From DASXUC01 sp036004445 (GTDB taxonomy: Bacteria > Sysuimicrobiota > Sysuimicrobiia > Sysuimicrobiales > Kaftiobacteriaceae), in assembly GCA_036004445.1 (NCBI GenBank), contig DASYRL010000068.1, positions 1 through 64,000 of the forward strand: 64,000 nt of DNA, read 5' to 3'. Below, one piece after another: positions 33,108 to 42,899 of the stretch. The translations under genes were made by a program, and so were the position numbers. The notes under the pieces are model-generated. The model made no database searches. It was not told the origin of the DNA and saw only the letters and a program-made list of their open reading frames with translations. Numbering within the stretch: the first letter of the stretch is position 1; each line of letters begins with the position of its first letter.

Positions 33108-34858
33108 TCGCCATGTCGCACTCTTGGCATTGGGGTCCCCAGAAATTTGCGCAGCGAATTTCTGGGGTGCGTAGCGCCCCCCGCCTGGCCCTCCTCAGCG
33201 TGTGTCTGGCACTGATTCTTGCGCTTTCTTCGCTGGGGAGCACGGCGGTCGCCGCACCTAAACGCGTCACGGCGGTGACGGTCAAGGACTTCGGGTCCAA
33301 ACTCGTCATCGGCATCGTCGCGACTGGACCCATCGTCTACCAGGTGACCGAGGTCACGACCCCACCACCGCTGCGGGTAGTCGTCGACATCCTCGACGCC
33401 ATCGTCGACGATGAGATCCGGACGACGACGGAAATCGACCGCGGACCGGTGAGCCGCGTCCGCGTCGGACAGTTCCAGGATAGTCCGGCCATCGCGCGGG
33501 TCGTGATCGATCTCACCGCGCCGCTGAAAGTGGACGTGACCAAGACGTCGGCGACCACGCTCGCCGTGAGCGTGCCGATGCTGGGCGGGCCGCCCGTTGC
33601 CGCAGCTCCGGCCCCGGCAAAACCGGTGCCCGCGGCCCAGCCGCCGGCGCCGAGCAAACCGGTGGCGCAGGCGCCACCCGCCTCGCCGCAGCCGGCTCCC
33701 GCCGCGGCCGTGGCCCAGGCACCACCGCGCGCGGCCCAGGCGCCTGCGCCGGCCCCGACCGGCGTGATCCGGTTGCTGGAGTTCCGCGGCGTCGCCCTGC
33801 CTGAAGTCCTCAGCGCGCTGGCGAAACTGTGCGGATGGAATATCGTGACCGACGCGTCCGTCCAGGGGTCCATCACGCTGCGGCTGGTCAACGTGACGTG
33901 CGATGAAGCGCTGCGGTTCATCCTGGAGGCCAACAACCTGGGATTCCGCCGCATCGGCAACAACCTGATCATCACTTCCGCCGAGCGGCTGCAGCCCCCG
34001 GCGGAGGTGCCGGAGACGATTTCCTACCGGCTGGCGTTCGGCGACGTCAACGCCATCCGGGCCGCGATCGCGGCCGCGGTGCCTGGAATCCGCGTCGCGG
34101 TCGATCCGCGGACCAACTCGCTGCTGATTACGGCCACGGCCGCGCAGCACGAGGAAGTCCGCAAGGTCCTGGCGACGCTGGACATCCGCATCCAACAGGT
34201 GCTCATCCAGGTCCACGCCATCGAGGTCAACCGGTCGTCATTGACGGAACTTGGTCTGTTTGACGAGATCGGCGGGATCTTCAAACTCAAGCTCGAGGGC
34301 GGCAGCATCCTCTTCAAGATTGCGGATCAGGCGCTGGTGCTGTTCCAGCTGCGCGCGCTGATCGACCAGCGGAACGGCCGGGTCCTGGCCGCGCCGCGGA
34401 TTGCCACGCTGGATGGAAACCGGGCCTCGATCCTGTTGGGTGACCAGTTTCCGGTCGTCCAGACCGTCCCAGGATCCACACCGGGCACCACGACGCAAAC
34501 CGTCACGTTCGTGCCCGTCGGCGTGAAGCTGGAGGTCACGCCGCGCATCAACACCGGCGGGCTGATGACCGTGACGATCAAGCCCGAAGTCAGCTCCGTC
34601 GTCGAGATCATCACGACGACCCAGGGCACGCGGGCGCCGCGCATCGCCACACGGTCCGCGGAAACGACCCTGACCGTGGCCGACGGCCAGTCGATTCTCC
34701 TGGGCGGGTTGATCAGCCAGGAGGAACGTCGGCAGACCATCAAAGTGCCGCTCCTCGGCGACATCCCGATCCTCGGCGAGCTCTTCCGGTTCACGACAAC
34801 CGACGTGCGCAATACGGAGCTGATCTTCTTGATCACGCCGAGCATCCTGAGGGACTGA
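33104..34858 (+). CDS. pilQ: Type IV pilus secretin PilQ
   Basis: 584 residues. A signal peptide (LALLSVCLALILALSSLGSTAVA), AMIN domain (residues about 50-150), Pro/Ala linker, secretin/TonB short N-terminal domain (about 220-290), Secretin_N (about 300-370, IRVAVDPRTNSLLITAT) and the secretin barrel (430-580, VKLEVTPRIN, GQSILLGGL and PLLGDIPILGELF). It forms the outer-membrane channel for the pilus. The first 21 residues come from an inverted repeat; GTG 33167 would give a standard signal peptide. The neighbour order M-N-O-P-Q is conserved. Confidence 0.95.
   Translation: MIAMSHSWHWGPQKFAQRISGVRSAPRLALLSVCLALILALSSLGSTAVAAPKRVTAVTVKDFGSKLVIGIVATGPIVYQVTEVTTPPPLRVVVDILDAIVDDEIRTTTEIDRGPVSRVRVGQFQDSPAIARVVIDLTAPLKVDVTKTSATTLAVSVPMLGGPPVAAAPAPAKPVPAAQPPAPSKPVAQAPPASPQPAPAAAVAQAPPRAAQAPAPAPTGVIRLLEFRGVALPEVLSALAKLCGWNIVTDASVQGSITLRLVNVTCDEALRFILEANNLGFRRIGNNLIITSAERLQPPAEVPETISYRLAFGDVNAIRAAIAAAVPGIRVAVDPRTNSLLITATAAQHEEVRKVLATLDIRIQQVLIQVHAIEVNRSSLTELGLFDEIGGIFKLKLEGGSILFKIADQALVLFQLRALIDQRNGRVLAAPRIATLDGNRASILLGDQFPVVQTVPGSTPGTTTQTVTFVPVGVKLEVTPRINTGGLMTVTIKPEVSSVVEIITTTQGTRAPRIATRSAETTLTVADGQSILLGGLISQEERRQTIKVPLLGDIPILGELFRFTTTDVRNTELIFLITPSILRD
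33137..33167. repeat. 11-bp inverted repeat in the pilQ 5' end
   Basis: CCCCAGAAATT (33137-33147) and AATTTCTGGGG (33157-33167) are exact reverse complements, loop TGCGCAGCG. The arms are flanked by GGGGTC and TGCGTAGCGCCCC. Translated as GPQKFAQRISG it lengthens the n-region of the PilQ signal peptide. Confidence 0.88.
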
Positions 34859-34863
34859 GGCGA

Positions 34864-35283
34864 ATGATGACACGTTCGTGCGTCACGGCAGTGCTCATCC
34901 TACTGCTCGCCGCCATTCCGGCCGGCGCCGCGCTCCCGTCGTTTAACGCGACCCAGATCTACACGCAGGCCGAGTTCGAGGCCGCGATCCGGCCCTACGT
35001 CGCCGCCATCGCGCAGAACCCGAACGACGCGGATGCGCACTACTGGCTCGGCGTGGCCTACCTGCACGGCTTCCGGCTCTTCCGATTCGGAGTGGCTCCC
35101 TACGGGAGCGAGTTCGCGTCGCGGGCCATCGCCGAACTCGAACGGGCGCTCCAGCTGCGGCCGGGCATGTTCGGGGCTCTCCTGGCGCTGCTCGACCTGT
35201 ATGCGCTGACCGGCGACCAGGCGAAGTGGGCGGCGACGTTTGACCGGTTGATCGCCCTCAACCCTCCGCTGCCCGTGAGGTAA
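34864..35283 (+). CDS. Secreted TPR-like protein of the pilus locus
   Basis: 139 residues: signal peptide (VTAVLILLLAAIPAGA), then TPR-type helices (DADAHYWLGVAYLHGFRLFRF and FASRAIAELERALQLRPGMF). No lipobox Cys, so it would be free in the periplasm. It lies 5 bases after pilQ. Pilotin proteins of secretins (PilF/PilW type) are also TPR proteins, so a chaperone role for PilQ is plausible but not shown; pilotins are normally lipoproteins and this one is not. Confidence 0.8.
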   Translation: MMTRSCVTAVLILLLAAIPAGAALPSFNATQIYTQAEFEAAIRPYVAAIAQNPNDADAHYWLGVAYLHGFRLFRFGVAPYGSEFASRAIAELERALQLRPGMFGALLALLDLYALTGDQAKWAATFDRLIALNPPLPVR

Positions 35284-35308
35284 CGCGCGCGCGTGGTGCC
35301 TGACGCTC

Positions 35309-35336
35309 CTGCACGGCCGGCTCCCCGGCCGTGCAG
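35309..35336 (+). terminator. Hairpin after the pilQ/TPR genes
   Basis: CTGCACGGCCGG (35309-35320) and CCGGCCGTGCAG (35325-35336), a perfect 12-bp stem with loop CTCC, 26 bases after the stop. GC-rich and without a clear T-run. It fits the end of the pilMNOPQ transcript. Confidence 0.75.
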
Positions 35337-35429
35337 TGCTGTCGGGAGCAGAAGACCCAGGTGAGGCATTGGCCGAGGAGAGGGAGTGTGCTGTGATAGG
35401 TTCCGGACCGGCGCACAGGGGGCCGGTTC

Positions 35430-35918
35430 ATGGCCGGACGGCAGTCCCGCGGTGCCACGCTGCTCGAAGCGGTCGTGGTCCTTGGCATCCTGGCGGTCGT
35501 GCTCACGTTCACCTGGAGCGCGGCCGGACCGCTGATGCGCCGGCTGGCATTGCATTCGGCGGCGGGTGTGCTGCTCAGCGACCTGCGGGCCGCGCAGGCG
35601 CGGGCCATCGCCGAGCACCGGCCGGGCCGGTCGCACGGCATCACATTTGCCGTCGGGTCCGACCGCTACACCATCATCGTCCGCGACGGCTCCCGGCGCA
35701 TCCCGGGCCGTGTCGTGCGCCTGCCGCCGGGCGTCCGCACTGCCTACGCCCGCTTCGGTGGCGGCAGTCCCACCACGGCGATGTTTTCCGGTCTCAGCCT
35801 CTTCGGCGCGCCGTCGGGGGCGGGGACCGTGACGCTGCAGGGGGGCGGCTCGCGGCTGTGCGTGCGGGTGCTGCCGGCCACCGGGCGGATCCGCGTCGGC
35901 GCCAGCGGCTGCCCCTGA
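35430..35918 (+). CDS. Pseudopilin (GspH/FimT-like)
   Basis: 162 residues. Leader MAGRQSRG, then ATLLEAVVVLGILAVVLTFTW: Ala at +1 instead of Phe, with Glu at +5. The body (SAAGVLLSDLRAAQARAIAEH) is the GspH/FimT pattern and two Cys lie near the C-terminus (RLCVRV and SGCP). It stands apart from the other minor pilins, behind the hairpin at 35309-35336. No strong ribosome binding site is seen. Confidence 0.85.
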   Translation: MAGRQSRGATLLEAVVVLGILAVVLTFTWSAAGPLMRRLALHSAAGVLLSDLRAAQARAIAEHRPGRSHGITFAVGSDRYTIIVRDGSRRIPGRVVRLPPGVRTAYARFGGGSPTTAMFSGLSLFGAPSGAGTVTLQGGGSRLCVRVLPATGRIRVGASGCP

Positions 35919-35958
35919 CCCGTCCCGCACCGTCCGGATTCTGACAGGAGGATTGCAG

Positions 35959-37023
35959 ATGCCGTCTCGATTGGAACGTATCCGTACGCTGCTGGCAGAC
36001 CACCAGCTCGATGCGCTGCTCATCCAGAAGCCGGAGAACCGTCTGTACGTGACGGGGTTCAGCGGGTCCGCGGGCATGGCGCTGGTGACCCCCGGCGCCG
36101 CGGTGCTCCTGGTCGACTTTCGCTACGTCGAGCAGGCCGCCGGTGAAGCGCCGGAGTTCTCGGTCGTCCGCGCCGAGCGCCAGCTGGTCGAGACGCTGGG
36201 CCGTGAGGTGAAGCAGCGCGGCATTCGCCGGCTTGGGTTCGAGAGCGACGGCGTGTCGTTCAAGCAGTACCAGGACATCGGCAAGGCGGCGGAGGCCGCC
36301 AGCGTCGTTCCCATCGACGGCGTCGACCGCCTGCGCTGGGTGAAGGACGCCGGCGAATTGGCGCGGATCACGAAAGCCGTGGAACTCGCCGATGCGGCGT
36401 TCGCGTACATCCTGCCGTCGCTGCGGCCCGGAGCGGTGGAGCGAGACGTCGCGCTGGAGATGGAATTCTTCATGCGCCGCGCCGGCGCGGAGAAGGAGGC
36501 GTTCGAGACCATCGTCGCCAGCGGGCCCCGCAGCTCGCTGCCACACGGGCGGGCCGCGGACCGCGTGCTGCAACGCGGCGATTTCGTGACCCTGGACTTC
36601 GGCGCGATCTTCCGCCACTACGTGTCGGACTGCACGCGGACCGTTGTCCTCGGCGAGGCGGGCGACCGCCAGCGGGAAGTCTATCAGATTGTGCTGGCCG
36701 CGCAGCAGGCGGCGCTGGCGGGCATCCGCCCCGGCCTCAGCGGCAAGGAGGCCGATGCGTTGGCCCGCGACGTGATCGCCGCGGCGGGCTACGGGGAGGC
36801 GTTCGGGCACAGCCTCGGACACGGGGTGGGGCTGGCCGTGCATGAGGGGCCCACGCTGTCGCCGCGCGAGGAGGCCGTCCTCGCCCCGGGCATGGTGGTG
36901 ACCGTCGAGCCGGGGATCTACCTCGCGCAGTGGGGCGGGGTACGGATCGAAGATCTCGTGGTGATCACCGAGACCGGCTGCACGCCGCTGACGAAGGCAC
37001 CGAAGGAGCTGCTGGTCCTGTAA
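35959..37023 (+). CDS. pepP: Xaa-Pro aminopeptidase (M24 metallopeptidase)
   Basis: 354 residues. N-terminal creatinase-like domain (ENRLYVTGFSGSAG), then the pita-bread peptidase domain with the five metal ligands: LDFGAIFRHYVSDCTRT (two Asp), HSLGHGVGLAVHEGP (His), TVEPGIYL (Glu) and GVRIEDLVVI (Glu). It removes an N-terminal residue before proline. AGGAGGA lies 6 bases before ATG 35959; TTG 35953 is less likely. It is upstream of efp, as in many Firmicutes-like genomes. Confidence 0.92.
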   Translation: MPSRLERIRTLLADHQLDALLIQKPENRLYVTGFSGSAGMALVTPGAAVLLVDFRYVEQAAGEAPEFSVVRAERQLVETLGREVKQRGIRRLGFESDGVSFKQYQDIGKAAEAASVVPIDGVDRLRWVKDAGELARITKAVELADAAFAYILPSLRPGAVERDVALEMEFFMRRAGAEKEAFETIVASGPRSSLPHGRAADRVLQRGDFVTLDFGAIFRHYVSDCTRTVVLGEAGDRQREVYQIVLAAQQAALAGIRPGLSGKEADALARDVIAAAGYGEAFGHSLGHGVGLAVHEGPTLSPREEAVLAPGMVVTVEPGIYLAQWGGVRIEDLVVITETGCTPLTKAPKELLVL

Positions 37024-37024
37024 G

Positions 37025-37121
37025 GCGCAATCTCGCAATCGCGCAAGCGAGCAAGCAGGCAGGCACATCTGCGTTGGTTTCGATGGTCTTGCTTCCTCGC
37101 TTGCGCGCTTGCCCGCTTGCG
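37025..37121. repeat. Inverted array of 8-base units (GCAAGCGN)
   Basis: Left arm 37027-37066: GCAATCTC, GCAATCGC, GCAAGCGA, GCAAGCAG, GCAGGCAC. Loop about 20 bases. Right arm about 37088-37121: repeated CGCTTGCN units. It is the same unit and layout as at 19405-19496. The last right-arm units contain TTGCCC, usable as a -35 for efp. Confidence 0.9.
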
Positions 37122-37137
37122 GGGTTAAGGGTACACT
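37109..37137 (+). promoter_or_regulatory. Candidate efp promoter built partly from repeat DNA
   Basis: TTGCCC (37109-37114), a 17-base spacer and TACACT (37132-37137). The -35 lies inside the right arm of the inverted array. A leader of about 27 bases follows, with GGAGGG 6 bases before the GTG start. Confidence 0.5.
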
Positions 37138-37169
37138 GTCTGCGGCCCGAACACTGTGGAGGGTTTGAT

Positions 37170-37730
37170 GTGATTTCCACCAACGATTTCCGCGCCGGGG
37201 TGGTCGTCGAGCTGGACGGCGACCTGTACGCGGTCGTGCAGTCGCAGCACGTGAAGCGCGGGCGGGGCAGCGCCTACGTGCGGGCGAAGGTGCGCAACCT
37301 GAAGACCGGAGCCACGACCGAGCGGACGTTCAACGCGGGCGAGCGGGTGCCGCTGGCGTACCTCGATCGCGTGCCGATGCAGTACCTCTACGCGCAGGAC
37401 GACCAGTACTACGTCATGGACCAATCCACCTACGAGCAGATCGCCCTGCCGGCGGCGCTGCTGGGCGACGCGGTGCACTACCTCAAGGACAACACCGACG
37501 TGACCGTCGTGTTCTACGAGGGGAAGCCCATTGCGGTGGAGCTGCCCAACGCCGTGGAGCTGGGTGTGGTGGACACCGCGCCCAGCGCCCGGGGTGATAC
37601 CGTGTCGGGGAGCACCAAACCGGCGCGGGTCGAGACCGGCATCTCGGTGCAGGTCCCGTTCTTCGTGCAGACCGGCGACCGCATCCGGATTGACACCCGC
37701 ACGGGCGAGTATCTGGAGCGCGTGAAGTAA
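37170..37730 (+). CDS. efp: Translation elongation factor P
   Basis: 186 residues, three-domain EF-P. MISTNDFRAGVVVELDGDLYAVV starts the KOW-like domain; the loop reads SQHVKRGRGSAYVR; later LGDAVHYLKDNTDVTV and the OB domain ending VQTGDRIRIDTRTGEYLERV. EF-P rescues ribosomes stalled at poly-proline. At the loop tip, where E. coli has Lys34 (PGKG), this protein has Arg. GTG 37170 with GGAGGG 6 bases upstream is the start; the overlapping ATG is out of frame. Confidence 0.94.
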   Translation: MISTNDFRAGVVVELDGDLYAVVQSQHVKRGRGSAYVRAKVRNLKTGATTERTFNAGERVPLAYLDRVPMQYLYAQDDQYYVMDQSTYEQIALPAALLGDAVHYLKDNTDVTVVFYEGKPIAVELPNAVELGVVDTAPSARGDTVSGSTKPARVETGISVQVPFFVQTGDRIRIDTRTGEYLERVK

Positions 37731-37749
37731 GCCCCGAAGGGACCGCGGC

Positions 37750-37777
37750 CCTGAGCGAGCGCAGCGAGTCGAAGGAG
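37750..37777. repeat. Interspersed GC-rich repeat (copy 1)
   Basis: CCTGAGCGAGCGCAG then CGAGTCGAAGGAG. A near-identical stretch is at 48624-48650. It has no coding role here, being in the gap after efp. Confidence 0.75.
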
Positions 37778-37786
37778 TGCTATAAT
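37778..37786 (+). promoter_or_regulatory. Extended -10 promoter before nusB
   Basis: TGCTATAAT: a perfect TATAAT (37781-37786) with the extended -10 TG one base upstream. No convincing -35, as usual for extended -10 promoters. Transcription would start near 37793, leaving a leader of about 120 bases before nusB. Confidence 0.65.
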
Positions 37787-37827
37787 TCCCCTGTGCTCGG
37801 CCACCCGCAGCGTCTGGACGGCGCAGC

Positions 37828-37854
37828 CCTGACCCCGGTCTCAACTCGGTCAGG
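37828..37854 (+). promoter_or_regulatory. Hairpin in the nusB leader
   Basis: CCTGACC (37828-37834) pairs with GGTCAGG (37848-37854), loop 13 bases. The rest of the leader (37855-37914) can also fold around CCACC..GGGTGG. No known riboswitch consensus is recognised. NusB is a transcription antitermination factor, so autogenous control is a possibility. Confidence 0.4.
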
Positions 37855-37914
37855 AGCGTGTGCCACCGACGGTGAGACGGGTGGTTCGTTGTCTTGTGGG
37901 GGCGGCGCGGGCTA

Positions 37915-38334
37915 GTGGCCTCCCGCCGCCGCGCCCGCGAGCTTGCGCTGCAGATTCTGTTCGAGGCCGAGGTGGGACGGCAGCCGCTGGCCGACGCCCT
38001 GACCCGCGCGCGCGAGCACGCCCCCGGCGAGGACTGGATGTTCATCCAGGCCCTCTGCGAGGGAACGTGGGCGGCGAAGGACGACCTCGACGCCCAGCTT
38101 GGAGTCCTCACCGCGGGGTGGTCGCCGGATCGCTTGGCCGGGACGGACCACGCGATCCTGCGGCTGGCGGCATACGAGCTCCAGCACCTGGGGACGCCGC
38201 CGCAGGTGGTCATCAACGAAGCGGTCGAGCTGGCAAAGGCGTACGGCACCGACGACTCGGGCCGGTTCGTCAACGGGGTGCTCGGGGCGTTCGTGCGCGG
38301 CCGGCCGTCGACGCGCGTGCATGACCGATCGTGA
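37915..38334 (+). CDS. nusB: Transcription antitermination factor NusB
   Basis: 139 residues, all helical. SRRRARELALQILFEAEVG, DHAILRLAAYELQHLGTPPQVVINEAVELAKAYG and SGRFVNGVLGAFVRG are the family signatures. NusB with NusE binds boxA RNA of rRNA operons and prevents early termination. GTG 37915 gives the usual start; the frame is open to TTG 37894. It overlaps the acylphosphatase gene by 14 bases and follows efp, the conserved efp-nusB order. Confidence 0.92.
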   Translation: MASRRRARELALQILFEAEVGRQPLADALTRAREHAPGEDWMFIQALCEGTWAAKDDLDAQLGVLTAGWSPDRLAGTDHAILRLAAYELQHLGTPPQVVINEAVELAKAYGTDDSGRFVNGVLGAFVRGRPSTRVHDRS

Positions 38335-38602
38335 CCGCGTGCGCGGCCGCCTGTGGGTGACAGGGATGGTCCAGGGCGTCGGCTTCCGGTACTTCGCGCA
38401 GCGGACGGCCCGCTCGCTGGGCCTGGGCGGGTCTGCCCGCAACCTCGCCGACGGCCGCGTCGAGATTGTCGTTGAAGGTCCCACCGCCGCGGTTGAGGAG
38501 TTCCTCACGCGCGTGCGGACGGGCCCCAGCGCGGCGCGCGTGCGGGGCGTGCAGGTCGAGTGGGAAGCACCGTCGGGAACGGGGGAGTTCCTGATCCGAT
38601 AG
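38321..38602 (+). CDS. acyP: Acylphosphatase
   Basis: 93 residues. LWVTGMVQGVGFRYFAQRTARSLGLGGSARNLADGRVEIVVEG carries the catalytic Arg (GVGFRYF) and Asn (ARNLADG). The enzyme hydrolyses the carboxyl-phosphate bond of acyl phosphates such as 1,3-bisphosphoglycerate. Length is normal. ATG 38321 overlaps nusB; the stop is 18 bases before the prenyltransferase start. Confidence 0.94.
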   Translation: MTDRDRVRGRLWVTGMVQGVGFRYFAQRTARSLGLGGSARNLADGRVEIVVEGPTAAVEEFLTRVRTGPSAARVRGVQVEWEAPSGTGEFLIR

Positions 38603-38620
38603 GAGGATGCAAGACAGACC

Positions 38621-39553
38621 GTGGCGCCGGTGACCGATGTGCAGCTGACGGCGTATCTGGCCTCCCGAGGGCGTCTTGTCGACGACGCCCTCGACCACTA
38701 TCTGCCCCCCGACAGCGCCAGCCCGTCGATCATCCACCGCGCGATGCGCTATGCCGTCTCTGCGGGTGGTAAGCACCTGCGGCCGATCCTCGTCCTCGCG
38801 GGCACCGAGGCCTGCGGCGCCGCGCCCGAACCCGCGCTGCCCGTGGCCTGCGCGGTGGAACTCATCCACACCTATTCGTTGATCCACGACGATCTGCCGG
38901 CGATGGACAACTCCCCGATACGGCGCGGCCGTCCGACCTGCCACATGGTGTTCGGCGATGCGATCGCGGTGCTGGCCGGAGACGCCCTCCATGCGCTGGC
39001 GTTTTCGCTCCTGCTGCACCCATCCGACGGCGTTGCGCCGGAGCAGACCCTCGCGGTGTGCCGGGAGATCTCGCAAGCGATCGGTACCGCCGGCATGGTC
39101 GGCGGGCAGGTCCTCGACGTCCTGGCGGAGCGCCGGCCGGCGCTGGACGTCGCCGAAGAAACGGGCCGACCGCAGACCGAACTCGTGCGGGAGATTCACC
39201 TCCGCAAGACCGCGGCGCTCATCCGCGCCTCGGTGCGGGCGGGCGGCTGGCTGGCAGGTGCGGATGAGACCACCCTCGCCGCGCTCGGCCGGTACGGCGA
39301 GCGGCTGGGGCTAGCCTACCAGATTGTCGATGACATCCTCGACGTCGAAGGCGACGCCGTGACCATGGGCAAGCGCCCCGGCGGCGATGCCGCCGCCGGC
39401 AAAGTGACGTACCCGGCGGCCTACGGGGTCGAGCGCTCCCGCGCCATCGCGTCCGATCTCACGGCCGAAGCAATCGACGCACTGGGCCTCCTTGGGATGC
39501 GGGGGCGTACGCTGCGAGAGCTCGCCGCCTATCTGCTGGAGCGCGACCGGTGA
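38621..39553 (+). CDS. ispA: Farnesyl/geranylgeranyl diphosphate synthase (IspA-type)
   Basis: 310 residues. First Asp-rich motif HDDLPAMD with RRGRPTCH, preceded by GGKHLRPIL; second motif QIVDDILDVEGD; GKR and Lys in AAGKVTYPA. It condenses isopentenyl diphosphate with allylic diphosphates to C15 or C20 products for quinones and undecaprenyl. The product length cannot be told firmly. GTG 38621 with AGGAGGA upstream. The stop overlaps tlyA (ATGA-type GTGA overlap). Confidence 0.92.
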   Translation: MAPVTDVQLTAYLASRGRLVDDALDHYLPPDSASPSIIHRAMRYAVSAGGKHLRPILVLAGTEACGAAPEPALPVACAVELIHTYSLIHDDLPAMDNSPIRRGRPTCHMVFGDAIAVLAGDALHALAFSLLLHPSDGVAPEQTLAVCREISQAIGTAGMVGGQVLDVLAERRPALDVAEETGRPQTELVREIHLRKTAALIRASVRAGGWLAGADETTLAALGRYGERLGLAYQIVDDILDVEGDAVTMGKRPGGDAAAGKVTYPAAYGVERSRAIASDLTAEAIDALGLLGMRGRTLRELAAYLLERDR

Positions 39554-40392
39554 GCCGGCGGAGACTCGATCTCGTGCTGGTCGATCGCGGTCTCGCCGCG
39601 TCGCGCATGCGCGCTCAGGCGATGATCATGGCGGGCGAAGTGGTCGTCGACGGGACTATGGTGACGAAGCCAGGGACGCCCGTTCCGCCGGATGCGCCGG
39701 TCGATGTGCGCCCGCGGCGGAAGGAATTCGCCAGCCGCGGCGGCCTGAAACTCACCCATGCGCTGGATGCCTTCAGGCTCGACGTCCGCGGGAAGGTGGT
39801 CCTCGATGCCGGCGCGTCGACGGGCGGGTTTACCGACTGCCTGCTGCAGCGCGGCGCGGCACGGGTCTATGCGGTGGACGTGGGGACGGGACAGCTTGCC
39901 TGGTCCCTGCGGTCGGATCCTCGGGTGGTGAGCCTCGAACAGCAGGATGTCCGGTCGCTGGTGCCCGATGCGCTGGACGCCCCGGTGGAGCTGGCCACGG
40001 TCGACGTGTCATTCGTCTCGCTGTTCAAAGTCCTGCCCGCGGTGATCCGCCTGGTCCGCCCGGGCGGTTCGATCGTCGCGCTGCTCAAGCCGCAGTTCGA
40101 GGTCGGGCCCAAGGTCGCCAAGGGCGGGGTGGTGCGGGAGCCCGCGGCGCACGCGGCAGTCCTGCGCGAGGCGCTGGTCCGCGCGGCCGCGGCCGGCCTC
40201 ACGGTGCGCGCGGTCACCCCGTCGCCGATTCCCGGCCCGGAAGGCAATCTCGAGTTCTTCCTGCTGCTCGACGCGAACCCTACGCCGGCCCGCGGTCCCA
40301 TCGACGTCGAGGGGGTTGTGGTTGACGCGCACGCGCAGGTGCGCAAGCGCTCCGGCGAACTGGCCGTGCGGCCGGATGCAGGTGCCCGGTGA
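39550..40392 (+). CDS. tlyA: TlyA-family rRNA 2'-O-methyltransferase
   Basis: 280 residues. An N-terminal S4 RNA-binding domain (RLDLVLVDRGLAASRMRAQAMIMAGEVVVDG) and an FtsJ-like domain with VVLDAGASTGGFTDCLLQRGAARVYAVDVG and LKPQFEVGPKVAKGGVVREPAAH. TlyA methylates 16S and 23S rRNA and determines capreomycin sensitivity. Tightly packed between ispA and NAD kinase with 4-base overlaps, the order seen in many Gram-positive-like genomes. Confidence 0.93.
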   Translation: MSRRRLDLVLVDRGLAASRMRAQAMIMAGEVVVDGTMVTKPGTPVPPDAPVDVRPRRKEFASRGGLKLTHALDAFRLDVRGKVVLDAGASTGGFTDCLLQRGAARVYAVDVGTGQLAWSLRSDPRVVSLEQQDVRSLVPDALDAPVELATVDVSFVSLFKVLPAVIRLVRPGGSIVALLKPQFEVGPKVAKGGVVREPAAHAAVLREALVRAAAAGLTVRAVTPSPIPGPEGNLEFFLLLDANPTPARGPIDVEGVVVDAHAQVRKRSGELAVRPDAGAR

Positions 40393-41245
40393 CCCGCGTC
40401 GGCGTGCTCGTCAACACGACTCGGCTCCGGGAGCGGCCGGAAACGGCGACGCCGGTCACGCGTGCCGTCGACGCGATCGCCGAACGGGCGGCCGTTCTGA
40501 TTGCCGGAGAGGCCGCCGCGCTGCTCGGACGCCCGGCCGACGCGGCGGAGGAAGGCGAACTGACCGATGCGGACCTCCTGGTGGTCTTCGGCGGGGATGG
40601 CACGATTCTGCGCGGGGCGCGGCTGGCGGCGGCGCGTGGGCTGCCGGTCCTGGGCGTCAACATGGGGGGGTTCGGGTTTCTGGCGGAAGTCGACGCTGCG
40701 GAGCTTGCCGAGGTGCTTCCCGAGGTGCTGGACGGCCGTTACGAGCTCGACGAGCGGATGATGCTCGCGGCGCGGGTCGAGCCGAGCTCGGATCAGCCGG
40801 CGCTGCTGGCGCTCAACGACATGGTCGTGACCAAGAACGAGGCCGCGCGCGTGATGCGCGTGCGGATCGCCGTCAACGGCGAGCACCTCGCCAGCTATGC
40901 CGCCGACGGGGTGATCGTGGCGACCCCGACCGGATCGACGGCGTACTCGCTGTCGGCCGGCGGGCCGATCGTCCATCCGCGGGTGGACGCCCTGCTCATC
41001 ACGCCGATCTGCCCGCACACGTTCAACGCGCGCTCGGTCGTGATCAACCCCGGCGACGAGGTCGCCGTCGAGGTCGCCGAGCGGACGGGCGAGGCCGTGC
41101 TGACGGTCGACGGCCGAGCCGGCACGACGTTCGCGCATCCGGCGTACGTCACGGTCCGGCGGGCGGCGCAGACGACCACGTTCATCAGGCTCCGGCGGGA
41201 CAGTTTCTACGGCATGCTGCGGACCAAACTCTCATGGGGGCAACG

Positions 41246-41249
<4 letters not shown>
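40389..41249 (+). CDS. nadK: NAD kinase
   Basis: 286 residues. The GGDGT motif is in VVFGGDGTILRGARLAA; NDMVVTKNEAARVM and DGVIVATPTGSTAYSLSAGGPIV complete the family pattern. It phosphorylates NAD+ to NADP+ with ATP or polyphosphate. GTG 40389 overlaps tlyA by 4 bases and the stop overlaps the pyrG start. Confidence 0.94.
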
Positions 41250-42883
<1,634 letters not shown>

Positions 42884-42899
42884 AGGAGGACGGGCAGCG

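Noticed and set aside
32411..34216. 601-codon frame on the minus strand opposite pilP/pilQ
   Set aside because: Low-complexity Gly/Ala sequence antisense to a clear secretin gene.
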